Positions 41,407-55,215 of a DNA stretch of 64,000 nt are shown piece by piece. Where the stretch lies: contig NC_008577.1 of assembly GCF_000203935.1 (NCBI RefSeq), forward strand, positions 4,898,001-4,962,000. The letters run 5' to 3'. Every line of letters starts with the position of its first letter. Positions within the stretch are counted from its first letter, which is position 1. The position numbers were made by a program, and so were the translations under genes. A model generated the notes under the pieces. The model made no database searches. It saw only the letters and a list, made by a program, of their open reading frames with translations, and had not been told where the DNA came from. This stretch comes from Shewanella sp. ANA-3. Lineage in GTDB: Bacteria > Pseudomonadota > Gammaproteobacteria > Enterobacterales > Shewanellaceae.

Positions 41407-42783
41407 TTGAAGCAGCCCACTCAGATAAGCTGGGATCAGTCGATGATCGAAAAATATAACTACAGCGGTCCCCGTTACACCTCTTACCCAACGGCGCTGG
41501 AGTTCGATGATTCATTCACTGAACAAAACCTGTTAACGGCGATTGAAAACAGTAAGAGTGACAAACTGTCGCTGTATATTCACATCCCCTTCTGCGCCAA
41601 ACTTTGCTACTACTGTGGCTGTAATAAAGTTATCACTCGCCACGCCCACAAGGCCGATCAATATATCGAGTATTTAAGCCACGAAATTATTAAGCGCGCT
41701 CCGCTGTTTAAGCACTACACAGTCACCCAAATGCACTGGGGCGGCGGCACTCCAACCTTCTTAAATCCTGAGCAAATTCTGAAGTTAACCGACTTAATTA
41801 AGGCTAACTTTAACTTTGCCGCTGAAGGTGAGTTCTCTATCGAAGTTGACCCGCGTGAGATTGAGCTTTCAATGCTCGATACCTTAAAAGAAGCGGGCTT
41901 TAACCGCATTTCTATCGGCGTACAGGACTTCAATAAAGAAGTACAAGTCGCGGTAAACCGTGAGCAGGACGAGCAATTTATTTTCGATTTAATGGCCAAA
42001 GCCAAGGCCATGGGATTTGTCTCAACCAATATCGACTTAATTTACGGTCTGCCACATCAGACACCCGAAACATTCGCCGCCACCATGCAACGCGTGTTAG
42101 ACCTGTCGCCCGATCGTCTATCTGTGTTCAACTATGCCCACTTACCCGCGCGTTTTGCCGCGCAGCGTAAGATTAAAGATGAACATTTACCTTCGCCAAA
42201 ACAAAAACTCGAGATGTTGCATCAAACAATCGAGACTTTAACTGGCGCGGGTTATCAGTACATCGGCATGGACCACTTCGCTAAGCCCGATGATGAGTTG
42301 GCTAAGTTACAACGCGAAGGCAAACTGCACCGCAACTTCCAGGGTTATACCACCCAAGAAGAATGCGACCTGCTTGGTCTTGGCGTGTCTTCTATCAGCC
42401 AAATCGGCGATTGTTATGCGCAAAACCAGAAGGACATTCGTCCTTACTACGAAGCCATCGACAAAGACGGACATGCACTGTGGAAAGGCTGTAGCCTGAA
42501 TCGTGACGACGAAATTCGCCGTGTCGTGATCAAACAACTGATCTGCCACTTCGATTTAGATATGGCAAAAATGGACGAAAAACTAGGTATTAAGTTTGAG
42601 GAATACTTCGCCGAAGACTTAAAACTGCTGCAAACCTTTATCGACGATAAGTTAGTCGACGTAACCGACAGAAAGATCACTATCAGCCCCACTGGCCGTC
42701 TGTTGATCCGCAATATCTGTATGTGCTTCGACCTTTACTACCGTCAAAAAGCGCGTCAACAACAGTTCTCCCGTGTGATCTAA
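41407..42783 (+). CDS. hemN: Oxygen-independent coproporphyrinogen III oxidase
   Basis: A 458-residue radical-SAM enzyme that converts coproporphyrinogen III to protoporphyrinogen IX without oxygen, in heme synthesis. The cluster motif is PFCAKLCYYCGC (C-x3-C-x2-C) at about residues 60-71; MHWGGGTPTFL binds SAM; the C-terminal region matches true HemN (length 457 in E. coli) rather than HemW. GGAGG precedes the ATG. Upstream, AACCTAGATCAAGGTT (41334-41349) is a near-palindrome resembling an FNR/EtrA-type site, sensible for an anaerobic enzyme. Confidence 0.95.
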   Translation: MKQPTQISWDQSMIEKYNYSGPRYTSYPTALEFDDSFTEQNLLTAIENSKSDKLSLYIHIPFCAKLCYYCGCNKVITRHAHKADQYIEYLSHEIIKRAPLFKHYTVTQMHWGGGTPTFLNPEQILKLTDLIKANFNFAAEGEFSIEVDPREIELSMLDTLKEAGFNRISIGVQDFNKEVQVAVNREQDEQFIFDLMAKAKAMGFVSTNIDLIYGLPHQTPETFAATMQRVLDLSPDRLSVFNYAHLPARFAAQRKIKDEHLPSPKQKLEMLHQTIETLTGAGYQYIGMDHFAKPDDELAKLQREGKLHRNFQGYTTQEECDLLGLGVSSISQIGDCYAQNQKDIRPYYEAIDKDGHALWKGCSLNRDDEIRRVVIKQLICHFDLDMAKMDEKLGIKFEEYFAEDLKLLQTFIDDKLVDVTDRKITISPTGRLLIRNICMCFDLYYRQKARQQQFSRVI

Positions 42784-42801
42784 CACTGACGCATCTCCAA
42801 T

Positions 42802-42834
42802 AAAAAATCCGACTCTAATGTCGGATTTTTTTAT
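42802..42834. terminator. Bidirectional terminator hemN / add
   Basis: AATCCGAC (42806-42813) / GTCGGATT (42820-42827) with A6 before and T7 after, between two convergent genes. Confidence 0.85.
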
Positions 42835-42854
42835 TGGGCAAAAGAGCCGCTTAC

Positions 42855-43850
42855 TTAAGCTTTAGCCGCATATAGCGCCTTGCGCTCGCTCTCGGATAAA
42901 AACGCCATTTCCACCCCGTTGCGTTGCACCTGAGCCAGCTCAGCATCGCTTAGTCCCAGTTCAGACTTGGCAATGCGGTATTCGTGCTTGATATCAATCG
43001 CACTCACGCCTGGATCATCGGTGTTAAGGCTTATCAACACACCGGCATCCATAAAGGTTCTGAAGGGATGTTCTGCATAGGAAGACACGGTCGACGTGTG
43101 CAGGTTGCTGGTTGGGCAAGATTCGATACCGATACGGTGTTTAGCGAGATATTCCATCAGCTTAGGATCGTGTATCGCATTCACCCCATGGCCGATACGT
43201 GTCGCGCCCAGCTCCTGAATCGCTTGCCACATACTTTGTGAACCCGCCGCTTCCCCCGCATGGGCGGTAATGGCCAAGCCCGCATCTCGCACTCGCTTAA
43301 AGTGCTCGTTAAACAATTCGCCAGGGAAGCCTAGCTCATCGCCGGCTAAATCCATCGCGACTAAATGTTGTTTATGGGCGAGCAGGCCTTCGAGCTCCTG
43401 AGTACAAGCAGCTTGGCCGAATGAGCGCGACATAATTCCGATAAGATTGATTTTAACTTGGTAATCTTTCAGGCCCGCTTTCACCCCGTCGATAACCGCT
43501 TCAACCACACCTTCAATCGGTAGTTTATGGTTCATCGCCATGTAATATGGACTAAAACGCAGCTCCGCATAATCAAGGCCAGATAACGCCGCATCGGCCA
43601 CGTTTTCATAGGCGACACGTTTTACCGCATCTAAATCAGCTAGCACTGCCACCATCCAGTCAAGCTTCTTCAAGAAGGCGACTAAGCTGGTTTCTTTCCC
43701 CTGAATTTGTACAAATGGCGCGAGAGTCTCTAAAGAATCGGCAGGTAAAGCAATGCCGTGTTGGTGTCCGAGTTCCCAAATGGTGTTCACTCGCACGTTA
43801 CCATCTAAGTGACGATGCAAATCCACCAATGGAATGGATGTATTGATCAT
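42855..43850 (-). CDS. add: Adenosine deaminase
   Basis: A 331-residue zinc hydrolase that deaminates adenosine and deoxyadenosine. The metal-binding HxH is in VDLHRHLDGN (about residues 10-19); catalytic motifs follow in ITAHAGEAAGS (HAGE) and SLNTDDPG (Asp pair). It feeds purine salvage. The length matches E. coli Add (333). It is alone on the minus strand between hemN and a lipoprotein gene. Confidence 0.95.
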   Translation of the reverse strand: MINTSIPLVDLHRHLDGNVRVNTIWELGHQHGIALPADSLETLAPFVQIQGKETSLVAFLKKLDWMVAVLADLDAVKRVAYENVADAALSGLDYAELRFSPYYMAMNHKLPIEGVVEAVIDGVKAGLKDYQVKINLIGIMSRSFGQAACTQELEGLLAHKQHLVAMDLAGDELGFPGELFNEHFKRVRDAGLAITAHAGEAAGSQSMWQAIQELGATRIGHGVNAIHDPKLMEYLAKHRIGIESCPTSNLHTSTVSSYAEHPFRTFMDAGVLISLNTDDPGVSAIDIKHEYRIAKSELGLSDAELAQVQRNGVEMAFLSESERKALYAAKA

Positions 43851-44061
43851 AATTAACCCCTATGTGAACTACCCAGCCAATGCTTTTGTTATTTGGTCTA
43901 GGGCGGATCCTAAGTTTAACACGCATTCTTTGGTGGCACTTAGCTAAGGGCGGGATTTAAATTCACATTCAGTCACAATTCTGCTTAATATGCGTACAAC
44001 AATCTGGGGTAAACCTCAGGCATAATGAGTTCAATAACAACGAAAATATCCGAGATAAATC

Positions 44062-45867
44062 ATGCATAAACTCTTTACCCCAAGCTTACTGATTTGCGCA
44101 CTTAGTGCCTGTAGCGCGGTTCAGCCCCCAATCGAATCCACCAAACAAACAACGGTAGCCGTTGCGCAGTCCACGGCCAAGACTATGGCCCCAGCACTGC
44201 AAGCAATTGTGGATCAAAGTTGGCAACTCCAACTCAGTGCCAGCCCTGAAATGGCCTATGGAATGGGGGATAAGAGTGCTGCGGGTAAACTGCAAGATCT
44301 GTCTCCCGAAGCCTTAGCTAAGCTCAATCAGGGACAAATTGCCATTCTCGCCCAATTGAAAGCACTGGATCGCAGCAAGCTGAGTAAAGAGGATAAAATC
44401 AACGCCCAAATCCTCGAAGATCAGATCCAAAATGAGGTCGACCTGTATAAATACAAGGATTACTACCTGCCGATCACCGCAGAGAGTGGCTTCCACGCCT
44501 ATATATCTTCCATTGCGCAAGGGCGGTTCAATACCCTAGAGGATTACCAAAACTACCTAGGTAAGCTCAAGGCACTACCGACCTATTTTGCCCAGCAAAC
44601 CCATTGGTTAAAACAAGGCTTAAAGGAAGGCATTACACCGCCTAAAGCCACGCTCAAGGGATTTGAAAACAGCATTAGTGCTTACATCTTACCGGTAGAG
44701 AAAAGCAGTTATTTCAAGCCTTTTACTCAATACCCAAGCCACTTTACTGAGGCGCAAAAAGCGCAACTGACCCAAGAAGGCCGAGCATCGGTCGAGCAGA
44801 ATGTGCTCCCGACCTATAAGGCTTTTTATGATTTTATGACTCAGGAGTATATGCCCAACACTCGGGAAAATATTGCCGCCAACAGCTTACCCGATGGTGA
44901 TGCCTTCTATGAGAACCGCGTTCGTTACTACACGACCTTAAATATGACCTCGGCCGAAGTGCACGAACTTGGTTTAAAAGAAGTGAAACGTATCCGCCAG
45001 GAAATGGAGCAAGTCATTAAGTCTGTTGGCTTTAAAGGCAGCTTTGCCGACTTTTTACATTTCTTAAGAACCGATCCCCAGTTTTATACTACTAGTGCGG
45101 ATCAGCTCCTGAAGGAAGCGGCCTTTATTGCCAAAAAAGCCGATGCCATGCTGCCCAAATATTTTGGTAAATTACCACGCAAACCCTATGGTATCGCGCC
45201 AGTGCCGGCTGAAATCGCTCCTAAATACACCTCAGGCCGTTATTCAGGATCTAATCGTGATGACGAGCCGGGTTACTACTGGGTTAATACCTACGCCTTA
45301 GATAAGCGCCCTCTCTATGAACTCGAAGCACTAACGCTGCACGAAGCGGTGCCTGGGCATCATCTGCAGATTTCACTCAACTCCGAACTGAGCTCATTGC
45401 CTGATTTTCGTCGCTACAGCTATATTTCCGCCTTTGGTGAAGGTTGGGGATTGTATAGCGAATACTTAGGCTTAGAAGCGGGATTCTATCAAGACCCATA
45501 CAGTAACTTTGGCCGTCTAACCTATGAGATGTGGCGCGCCGCTCGTCTCGTTGTCGATACGGGGATGCACGCCCAAGGTTGGAGCCGAGAACAAGCCATC
45601 GAGTTTATGGCGAGCAACACGGCGTTATCGCTCCACAATGTGACGACTGAGATTGACCGTTATATTACCTGGCCAGGACAAGCGCTCTCCTACAAGATTG
45701 GTGAGCTCACCATTAAACGCCTGCGCGCGAAAGCCGAGCAAGCCTTAGGCGATAAATTTGATATTCGCGCCTTCCACGACGCGGTATTAGAAAATGGTTC
45801 TGTGCCTATGTCGGTGCTAGAGCAGCAAATAAACGACTTTATCGAAGCGCAAAAAGCCGCGATTTAA
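44062..45867 (+). CDS. DUF885 family lipoprotein, putative metallopeptidase
   Basis: A 601-residue envelope protein. The lipoprotein signal ends in LSAC (lipobox Cys at about residue 16). The DUF885 domain fills the rest; the probable metal site HEAVPGHHLQ lies at about residues 427-436, with later acidic residues in AFGEGWGLYSEYLG. DUF885 is related to thermolysin-like gluzincin peptidases and usually hydrolyses short peptides or is of unknown specificity. Alone on its transcript, with a hairpin after the stop. Confidence 0.85.
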   Translation: MHKLFTPSLLICALSACSAVQPPIESTKQTTVAVAQSTAKTMAPALQAIVDQSWQLQLSASPEMAYGMGDKSAAGKLQDLSPEALAKLNQGQIAILAQLKALDRSKLSKEDKINAQILEDQIQNEVDLYKYKDYYLPITAESGFHAYISSIAQGRFNTLEDYQNYLGKLKALPTYFAQQTHWLKQGLKEGITPPKATLKGFENSISAYILPVEKSSYFKPFTQYPSHFTEAQKAQLTQEGRASVEQNVLPTYKAFYDFMTQEYMPNTRENIAANSLPDGDAFYENRVRYYTTLNMTSAEVHELGLKEVKRIRQEMEQVIKSVGFKGSFADFLHFLRTDPQFYTTSADQLLKEAAFIAKKADAMLPKYFGKLPRKPYGIAPVPAEIAPKYTSGRYSGSNRDDEPGYYWVNTYALDKRPLYELEALTLHEAVPGHHLQISLNSELSSLPDFRRYSYISAFGEGWGLYSEYLGLEAGFYQDPYSNFGRLTYEMWRAARLVVDTGMHAQGWSREQAIEFMASNTALSLHNVTTEIDRYITWPGQALSYKIGELTIKRLRAKAEQALGDKFDIRAFHDAVLENGSVPMSVLEQQINDFIEAQKAAI

Positions 45868-45876
45868 GCTCATCCC

Positions 45877-45906
45877 AAGGGAGCGGGTATTTTCCTGCTC
45901 CCTTTC
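45877..45906 (+). terminator. Hairpin after the DUF885 gene
   Basis: AAGGGAGC (45877-45884) pairs with GCTCCCTT (45897-45904), extended inside by GG/CC. It is followed by TTTCC, a weak U-tract. Confidence 0.6.
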
Positions 45907-45968
45907 CTGCCCCCCCAGTTCTCTGATACACTCTAGCAAACCTTTTTGCCCGAGATGTGCGACAGAGT

Positions 45969-46982
45969 ATGAGCCAAACGCCCCTAAACTTTCCAAGGGA
46001 AGAGTTTTCCAAGGTAGCTTTTTCAACGGAACACGATTTAAATACTTCTGAACAGCAAGCCTTCTGGCAAACCGTTGTCCAAGACACTCTCAAAACGCCC
46101 GATGGATTAACCTTGGCCTACATGATGGTCAAGCATCCCAAGGCCCATGCCAGCATAGTCATCAGCAGCGGTCGGGTTGAATCCTACTTAAAGTATCAAG
46201 AATTGGTATTTGATTTGTACCAGCAAGGCTATTCGGTATTTGCCATCGATCACCGCGGCCAGGGATTATCGAGCCGCATGACGGCCAATCCCCATCAAGG
46301 CCATGTGCGGCGGTTCAACGACTATATCGACGACTTTGCCCTGTTTATGCAAACCGTTGTGCTCAAACATGCCACTTCGCCACTGTTCTTGCTCGGGCAT
46401 TCTATGGGCGGCGCCATCGGTACCTTGTATCTCAAACAACATCCGGATGTGTTTACGGCGGCGGCATTTTCAGCTCCCATGTATGGCATTAAGTTACCTA
46501 TGCCGAAAGGGTTTGTCCGTTGGCTTGCGAGTAAGCTCGATGCCAGTCTCAACGGCGGAGAGCCTAACTATGTCCTCAGCGGGCAAAACTATAAGGCCGC
46601 TCCTTTTAAGGGAAATGATCTCACCCACTGCCAGAGCCGTTATCAAGCCTACCGAGAGTTGTACGATGCGGCGCCGAAGCTGCAATTAGGCTCACCGACT
46701 AACCGCTGGTTGACTGAATCCTTAGATGCGGCCGATGCCTGTGTTTTGGCCACGGCACATATCCGCACGCCCATTCTGATCCTGCAAGCCAGTGAGGATA
46801 AGATTGTCGACAATGCCGCCCAAAATCTGGCGGTAAGCTCAAATTGCCAATTAAAAGTGATTGCAGGGGCAGCCCATGAGATTTTTATGGAGAAAGATAG
46901 CTACCGTAATCAAGCGCTTAATTACGCACTCGACTTTTTTAAACGCTACGCAACAAGGGACGTGGACAAACAAGCTGTTTAA
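45969..46982 (+). CDS. pldB: Alpha/beta hydrolase, lysophospholipase L2-like
   Basis: A 337-residue alpha/beta hydrolase. The nucleophile elbow is GHSMGG at about residues 144-149; the acid is probably in LQASEDKIVDN and the histidine in AAHEIFMEKD. HRGQGLSSR before the elbow marks the monoglyceride lipase/PldB group. It probably hydrolyses lysophospholipids at the inner membrane. The ATG at 45969 or a GTG at 45957 could be the start; neither has a strong ribosome site. The 3' end overlaps the convergent EAL gene by 44 bases. Confidence 0.85.
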   Translation: MSQTPLNFPREEFSKVAFSTEHDLNTSEQQAFWQTVVQDTLKTPDGLTLAYMMVKHPKAHASIVISSGRVESYLKYQELVFDLYQQGYSVFAIDHRGQGLSSRMTANPHQGHVRRFNDYIDDFALFMQTVVLKHATSPLFLLGHSMGGAIGTLYLKQHPDVFTAAAFSAPMYGIKLPMPKGFVRWLASKLDASLNGGEPNYVLSGQNYKAAPFKGNDLTHCQSRYQAYRELYDAAPKLQLGSPTNRWLTESLDAADACVLATAHIRTPILILQASEDKIVDNAAQNLAVSSNCQLKVIAGAAHEIFMEKDSYRNQALNYALDFFKRYATRDVDKQAV

Positions 46983-49389
46983 AGTCATTAACACTTAAGG
47001 CGCGAGCAATATTGTAGCCTTGGAAGTGGGTACAACCTAAGCGGCTAAATAGCTGTTGTTGCTGCGGTGATTCGACACCTTTGGCCACGATAGGCAAGTT
47101 AAAGGGGTGTACCGACTGAATCAGCGCTTGGCTCCAGCTCGCATCATTCGTTAAATTGGCGGCACAATGTAAATCGAGCTTCACCTCACGCAAGGGATAG
47201 TGACGCAAGCAACTCAAGGCGCCCTGTCCCGCACCAAAGTTATCTAATGTTAGCGCAACCCCAGCCTCAGCGAGCAGACTGATCCTCGGCAGAATAAAGG
47301 AGGCTGATGTTAGTAATGCACTCTCGGTTAACTCAATTCCCAGCTGATTGTCATCCAGCTCGTAGCGACGGGTTAATGCAACCAATTGCTCGACAAATTC
47401 AGCCTGGCAGAAAGATAAGGTACTAATATTCAAAGTTAAACGTGGCAGGTTAATACCCTGCTGTTTAAATTGCTTAATCAACTGGCAAACGCGCGTAGCC
47501 ACATTTAAATCGAGCGATGCAATCAAGCCATGGCGCTCGGCTAAATCAATAAATTTAGCGACCGGGACAATTTCCCCATCCGCTAAATGCCAGCGAGACA
47601 GAACCTCGGCCGACACTATCTTGCCTTGCATATCCACCACTGGCTGGAACATTAACGACAACTGATTTTCAGCTATCGCACGCTCTAATCTGTTCAATAA
47701 AGACGACTCAGGATCCTGCGAGCGTTCTAAATCTGGGTGATAGAAAGCGCAACCTGCGTGTTCACTAGACTGAGCATGCTGCATCGCCAGTTCGGCACGT
47801 CGCACGGCGAGTTCTGACGCCAACGTATCCACAGAATCTAATAAGCAAATCCCAATATTCGCATTTAAACGAAAATCATGTTCACCATAATGGAAGGGAC
47901 GAGTGGCGATTTGTTTAAGCTCAGTAGCCAACGCCAAGGCTCGACGTCCGGCCATATTAGCATCGGCAGCCAACTCCTTAGCTAACAAGGCGAACCGGCC
48001 CAATTCGAGATGAGCAACGACAATATTTTCAGCAAAATAACTTGAAAGCCTTGCACTTAATTGCGACAACAATCGCTCAAGCTCATGGGATGTAAGAGTG
48101 CCATTCGCTCCAAGGGTTTCGACATTGAGTAATAACAAAGCCCCCCAATACCCCGCACTGGTTCGCTGATTAAGGTATTGGGATAACTGCGCCATAAAGG
48201 TTTCGGGGAGCATCTTAGGCCCTGCCACAGATTGCTTCACTAATTCGGCAATCGCAGCATGGTTTCGCTCACTCTCAGAGACATCGACATGAATACCGAT
48301 CATCCGAGTCGGTCGACCAAGGTGATCCCAGTCGACTAACATGCCACGGTCAAATACCCAAACATAATGCCCATCTCTATGTTGTAAGCGATGGACACTC
48401 TCAAATTCTTTAGTCTTGCCGCTGACATACTCTTGCAGGCAGTCCAACACGGCTTGCTTATCATCAGGATGCAAACGCGTTTCCCAGGTCTGGAACACTT
48501 CCTCTAGCTCATCGGGTTGATAACCAATCATTTCCTTCCAACGATCAGAAAGAAACACTTCGCCAGAACGAATATTCCAATCCCAGATCCCATTGCGTGA
48601 ACCTTCAACCGCAAACAACCAACGTTGCTCACTATCGTTAAGCTGCTTAACTGCACGCCCTAGATGTTCATGCACCTGCTGCAGTGTCGTTTGTAGAGAC
48701 AAGACCTCGGAGGCACTCCAAGGCACTTGGGTCGAAAACTCGGGAGTGCCTACATGCTTTGCCGATTCGCTTAACATCTTGAATGGACGGATCAAGAGGT
48801 AATATAAAACAAAGGTGAAACCGATTAACAGCAGCGCTCCGAGCCCCCATACACGCATAAATCGTTGTTGTAATTCGGTTGAAGCTTTAGCCACTAACGG
48901 CGCGAGATCAGACTCAAGATAGATAAGCTCTGTCGCTCCAGGATATTGAGCATCGACGGGATAATAGGCTTGAATCGATAATCGGTCTGGATTTATTGAA
49001 ACACTCGCCTGTCCAGATTGCACCACGGCATGATGCCGGACCACATCGTAACCATCAATCACTTCAATGGCATTGCTATCACGCCAAACAGTATGATTCG
49101 CAAAGCGAATGCGACTATTTGCATCCAGCAAGATATAAACCATGACATTCATATCTAAGGTAGCCAGAGAGACTTCCTGCTCGATACGTTCAACATCTTG
49201 TAACGCTTGCGCCGACTGCACTATCGTTTGCATACGTAAAAGTTGCTGCTTTATCTGGCTCACTTGGCGATCAGCCAGTTCATTACGTACCAGCTCGCTC
49301 TCATAGAAATACTCAGCCGTAACCAACACTAAATAAAGTGCCAGCATGCAGACAGGTATCAATACTGCGAGCGAGAGTTTGCGAAGCAT
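46939..49389 (-). CDS. Membrane PAS-GGDEF-EAL protein with degenerate signalling domains
   Basis: An 816-residue protein. Two hydrophobic segments (about 5-25 and 175-195) enclose a periplasmic sensor region. A HAMP-like linker, a PAS domain (NGIWDWNIRSGEVFLSDRWK) and a GGDEF-like domain follow, then a C-terminal EAL domain. The GGDEF signature is lost (LELGRFALL where GGDEF belongs). In the EAL domain the motif is EVL, the ELTE glutamate is kept, but DDFG is changed to DNFG, losing one of two metal aspartates, and AEGVE is AKGVE. Catalysis is therefore doubtful; it may bind c-di-GMP or act by protein contacts. The start at 49389 precedes the first membrane segment. Confidence 0.85.
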   Translation of the reverse strand: MLRKLSLAVLIPVCMLALYLVLVTAEYFYESELVRNELADRQVSQIKQQLLRMQTIVQSAQALQDVERIEQEVSLATLDMNVMVYILLDANSRIRFANHTVWRDSNAIEVIDGYDVVRHHAVVQSGQASVSINPDRLSIQAYYPVDAQYPGATELIYLESDLAPLVAKASTELQQRFMRVWGLGALLLIGFTFVLYYLLIRPFKMLSESAKHVGTPEFSTQVPWSASEVLSLQTTLQQVHEHLGRAVKQLNDSEQRWLFAVEGSRNGIWDWNIRSGEVFLSDRWKEMIGYQPDELEEVFQTWETRLHPDDKQAVLDCLQEYVSGKTKEFESVHRLQHRDGHYVWVFDRGMLVDWDHLGRPTRMIGIHVDVSESERNHAAIAELVKQSVAGPKMLPETFMAQLSQYLNQRTSAGYWGALLLLNVETLGANGTLTSHELERLLSQLSARLSSYFAENIVVAHLELGRFALLAKELAADANMAGRRALALATELKQIATRPFHYGEHDFRLNANIGICLLDSVDTLASELAVRRAELAMQHAQSSEHAGCAFYHPDLERSQDPESSLLNRLERAIAENQLSLMFQPVVDMQGKIVSAEVLSRWHLADGEIVPVAKFIDLAERHGLIASLDLNVATRVCQLIKQFKQQGINLPRLTLNISTLSFCQAEFVEQLVALTRRYELDDNQLGIELTESALLTSASFILPRISLLAEAGVALTLDNFGAGQGALSCLRHYPLREVKLDLHCAANLTNDASWSQALIQSVHPFNLPIVAKGVESPQQQQLFSRLGCTHFQGYNIARALSVNDFKQLVCPRPLLRSV

Positions 49390-49571
49390 GGGTAGCCAAA
49401 TGTCTTTAATAAAAAGATGGACGCCCAGTATGCTAACGGGAAACCCGTTACTAAGCAAAAAGACTTAACATAAGTGGAGTTATTTTAGACTAAATACGCT
49501 AATCGATTGAAAGAACCGCTAGCAAACGAGGCGATAAAGTGAAGAATAAAAAATAAGTTAATAAAATAGAA

Positions 49572-49606
49572 AACAAAAAAGCCAGCTTATTCAGCTGGCT
49601 TTCTGC
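49572..49606 (-). terminator. Terminator of the rRNA operon
   Basis: On the minus strand the stem AAAGCCAGCT / AGCTGGCTTT (core 49581-49599) is followed by a T6 tract (A-run 49575-49580 on plus), about 60 bases after 5S. Confidence 0.85.
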
Positions 49607-49656
49607 TCTCTTTCGAGACTGTTTGTCTTCACTTTTAAAAGTGAAATCAAATTAGG

Positions 49657-49775
49657 CGCTTGGCGATGACCTACTCTCACATGGGGAGACCCCACACTAC
49701 CATCGGCGCGATTGCGTTTCACTTCTGAGTTCGGGATGGGATCAGGTGGGACCACAATGCTATTGTCACCAAGCA
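49657..49775 (-). rRNA. rrf: 5S ribosomal RNA
   Basis: The minus strand reads GCTTGGTGACAATAGCATTG, then the invariant GTGGTCCCACCTGATCCCAT block, and ends CATCGCCAAGCGCC. Termini pair with each other as helix I. It follows 23S after about 175 bases without a tRNA. Confidence 0.95.
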
Positions 49776-49950
49776 AATTTGTTATTCACTACCCGTCTTA
49801 TTGTCGCAGGCAGTAAATGAATTCGGAAAGCTGGTTGAGTTACACTTCTTAAGTGTTTGTATTCAAGCTAAGAACTGTACGACCTCCAGGGAAGGAGGAA
49901 GTACTGGAAAATGTCTGGAACATTTTCAGTAAAACCCATCTGGGTTGTAT

Positions 49951-52842
<2,892 letters not shown>

Positions 52843-53153
52843 ATACAACCCAAATGAGTTTCACATCACTTGCGTCGTTGCGACCAGCTGGTTTTACTTG
52901 TCTCATCTTCGACCAAGAAGATGGACTCGCCTTAGACTTGAATATTCAAGACACTTAAAAAGTGTTTTAAGAACTCAATTTTTTTCGTATTAACACAACG
53001 ACAGACATCATTGTATTAATTACTATCAGCTTTCCAAATTGTTAAAGAACAATGCTTACCGGCAAGCGGTGCATTTCGCTCTCCCTTCTCTTTCGAGAAG
53101 TTCAACAAGCCATCTGTGTGAACACTCAACAAACATCGAGTTAGTCGTATAGG
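52843..53153 (-). other. 16S-23S internal transcribed spacer without tRNA
   Basis: This 311-base spacer contains a boxA antitermination element TGTTCTTTAACAA (minus strand, 53039-53051). No cloverleaf or CCA end of tRNA-Ile, -Ala or -Glu is visible. The AT-rich stretch at 52970-53040 has no gene. Confidence 0.8.
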
Positions 53154-54696
<1,543 letters not shown>

Positions 54697-54877
54697 AAAG
54701 TTTTGTGAACCCGAAGGTTCGGCTCAATGAATTCTGAATCGACTTAACTTAATAAGTCGTTGTACATATTGCTATGAACACTCATTCATTGATTTAAATT
54801 TTGATTACTCGCCAAACGGCAGAGTAATTTCGATTAACTCAACACCTGTGAGTGTCCACACAGATTTCTTGTTTAGA

Positions 54878-54890
54878 TTGTTAAAGAGCA
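54878..54890 (-). promoter_or_regulatory. Leader boxA antitermination element
   Basis: TGCTCTTTAACAA on the minus strand, about 190 bases before 16S; matches the boxA recognised by NusB-NusE. Confidence 0.8.
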
Positions 54891-54935
54891 TTTTGACCAC
54901 TCACTTCGCGTTACCGCTCAGCGGGTCAGGGCTGC

Positions 54936-54966
54936 GTATTCTACGCATTTCCCCTATCGCGTCAAG
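54936..54966 (-). promoter_or_regulatory. rrn promoter P2
   Basis: On the minus strand TTGACG (54960-54965), a 16-base spacer, and TAGAAT (54938-54943) followed by a GC-rich discriminator. Confidence 0.8.
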
Positions 54967-55070
54967 GCGTTTTTGCAAACTTCTTGAGGCTTTCGAACCA
55001 AGTGCACATTTTGCATTCGATTCGCACTGCAACTGCATTCGCTTTCGCTGTCTGCCGTGTCAGTGGATGC

Positions 55071-55101
55071 GCATTATAGGCACCGAAAACTTTTGTGCAA
55101 G
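55071..55101 (-). promoter_or_regulatory. rrn promoter P1
   Basis: On the minus strand TTGCAC (55095-55100), a 16-base spacer and TATAAT (55073-55078), then GCGC, the discriminator expected of stringently controlled rRNA promoters. An AT-rich UP-like stretch lies upstream. Confidence 0.85.
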
Positions 55102-55156
55102 GGCTTTTTGTCAGAAAATTACGTTTAATCATCTAGACGCCTAGATATCCAGCAAC

Positions 55157-55196
55157 ATGAATAAAAAGGGGGCTAAACAGCCCCTTTTTTATTCAT
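55157..55196. terminator. Terminator downstream of ccoG
   Basis: An inverted repeat ATGAATAAAAAGGGG (55157-55171) / CCCCTTTTTTATTCAT (55181-55196). On the minus strand it ends ccoG, before the rrn promoter region. Confidence 0.8.
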
Positions 55197-55215
55197 TTGG
55201 TTAACGAAACAGTAA

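Noticed and set aside
52843..53153. tRNA gene in the rRNA spacer
   Set aside because: No cloverleaf arms, T-loop GTTCGAAT-type motif or CCA end could be found on the minus strand.
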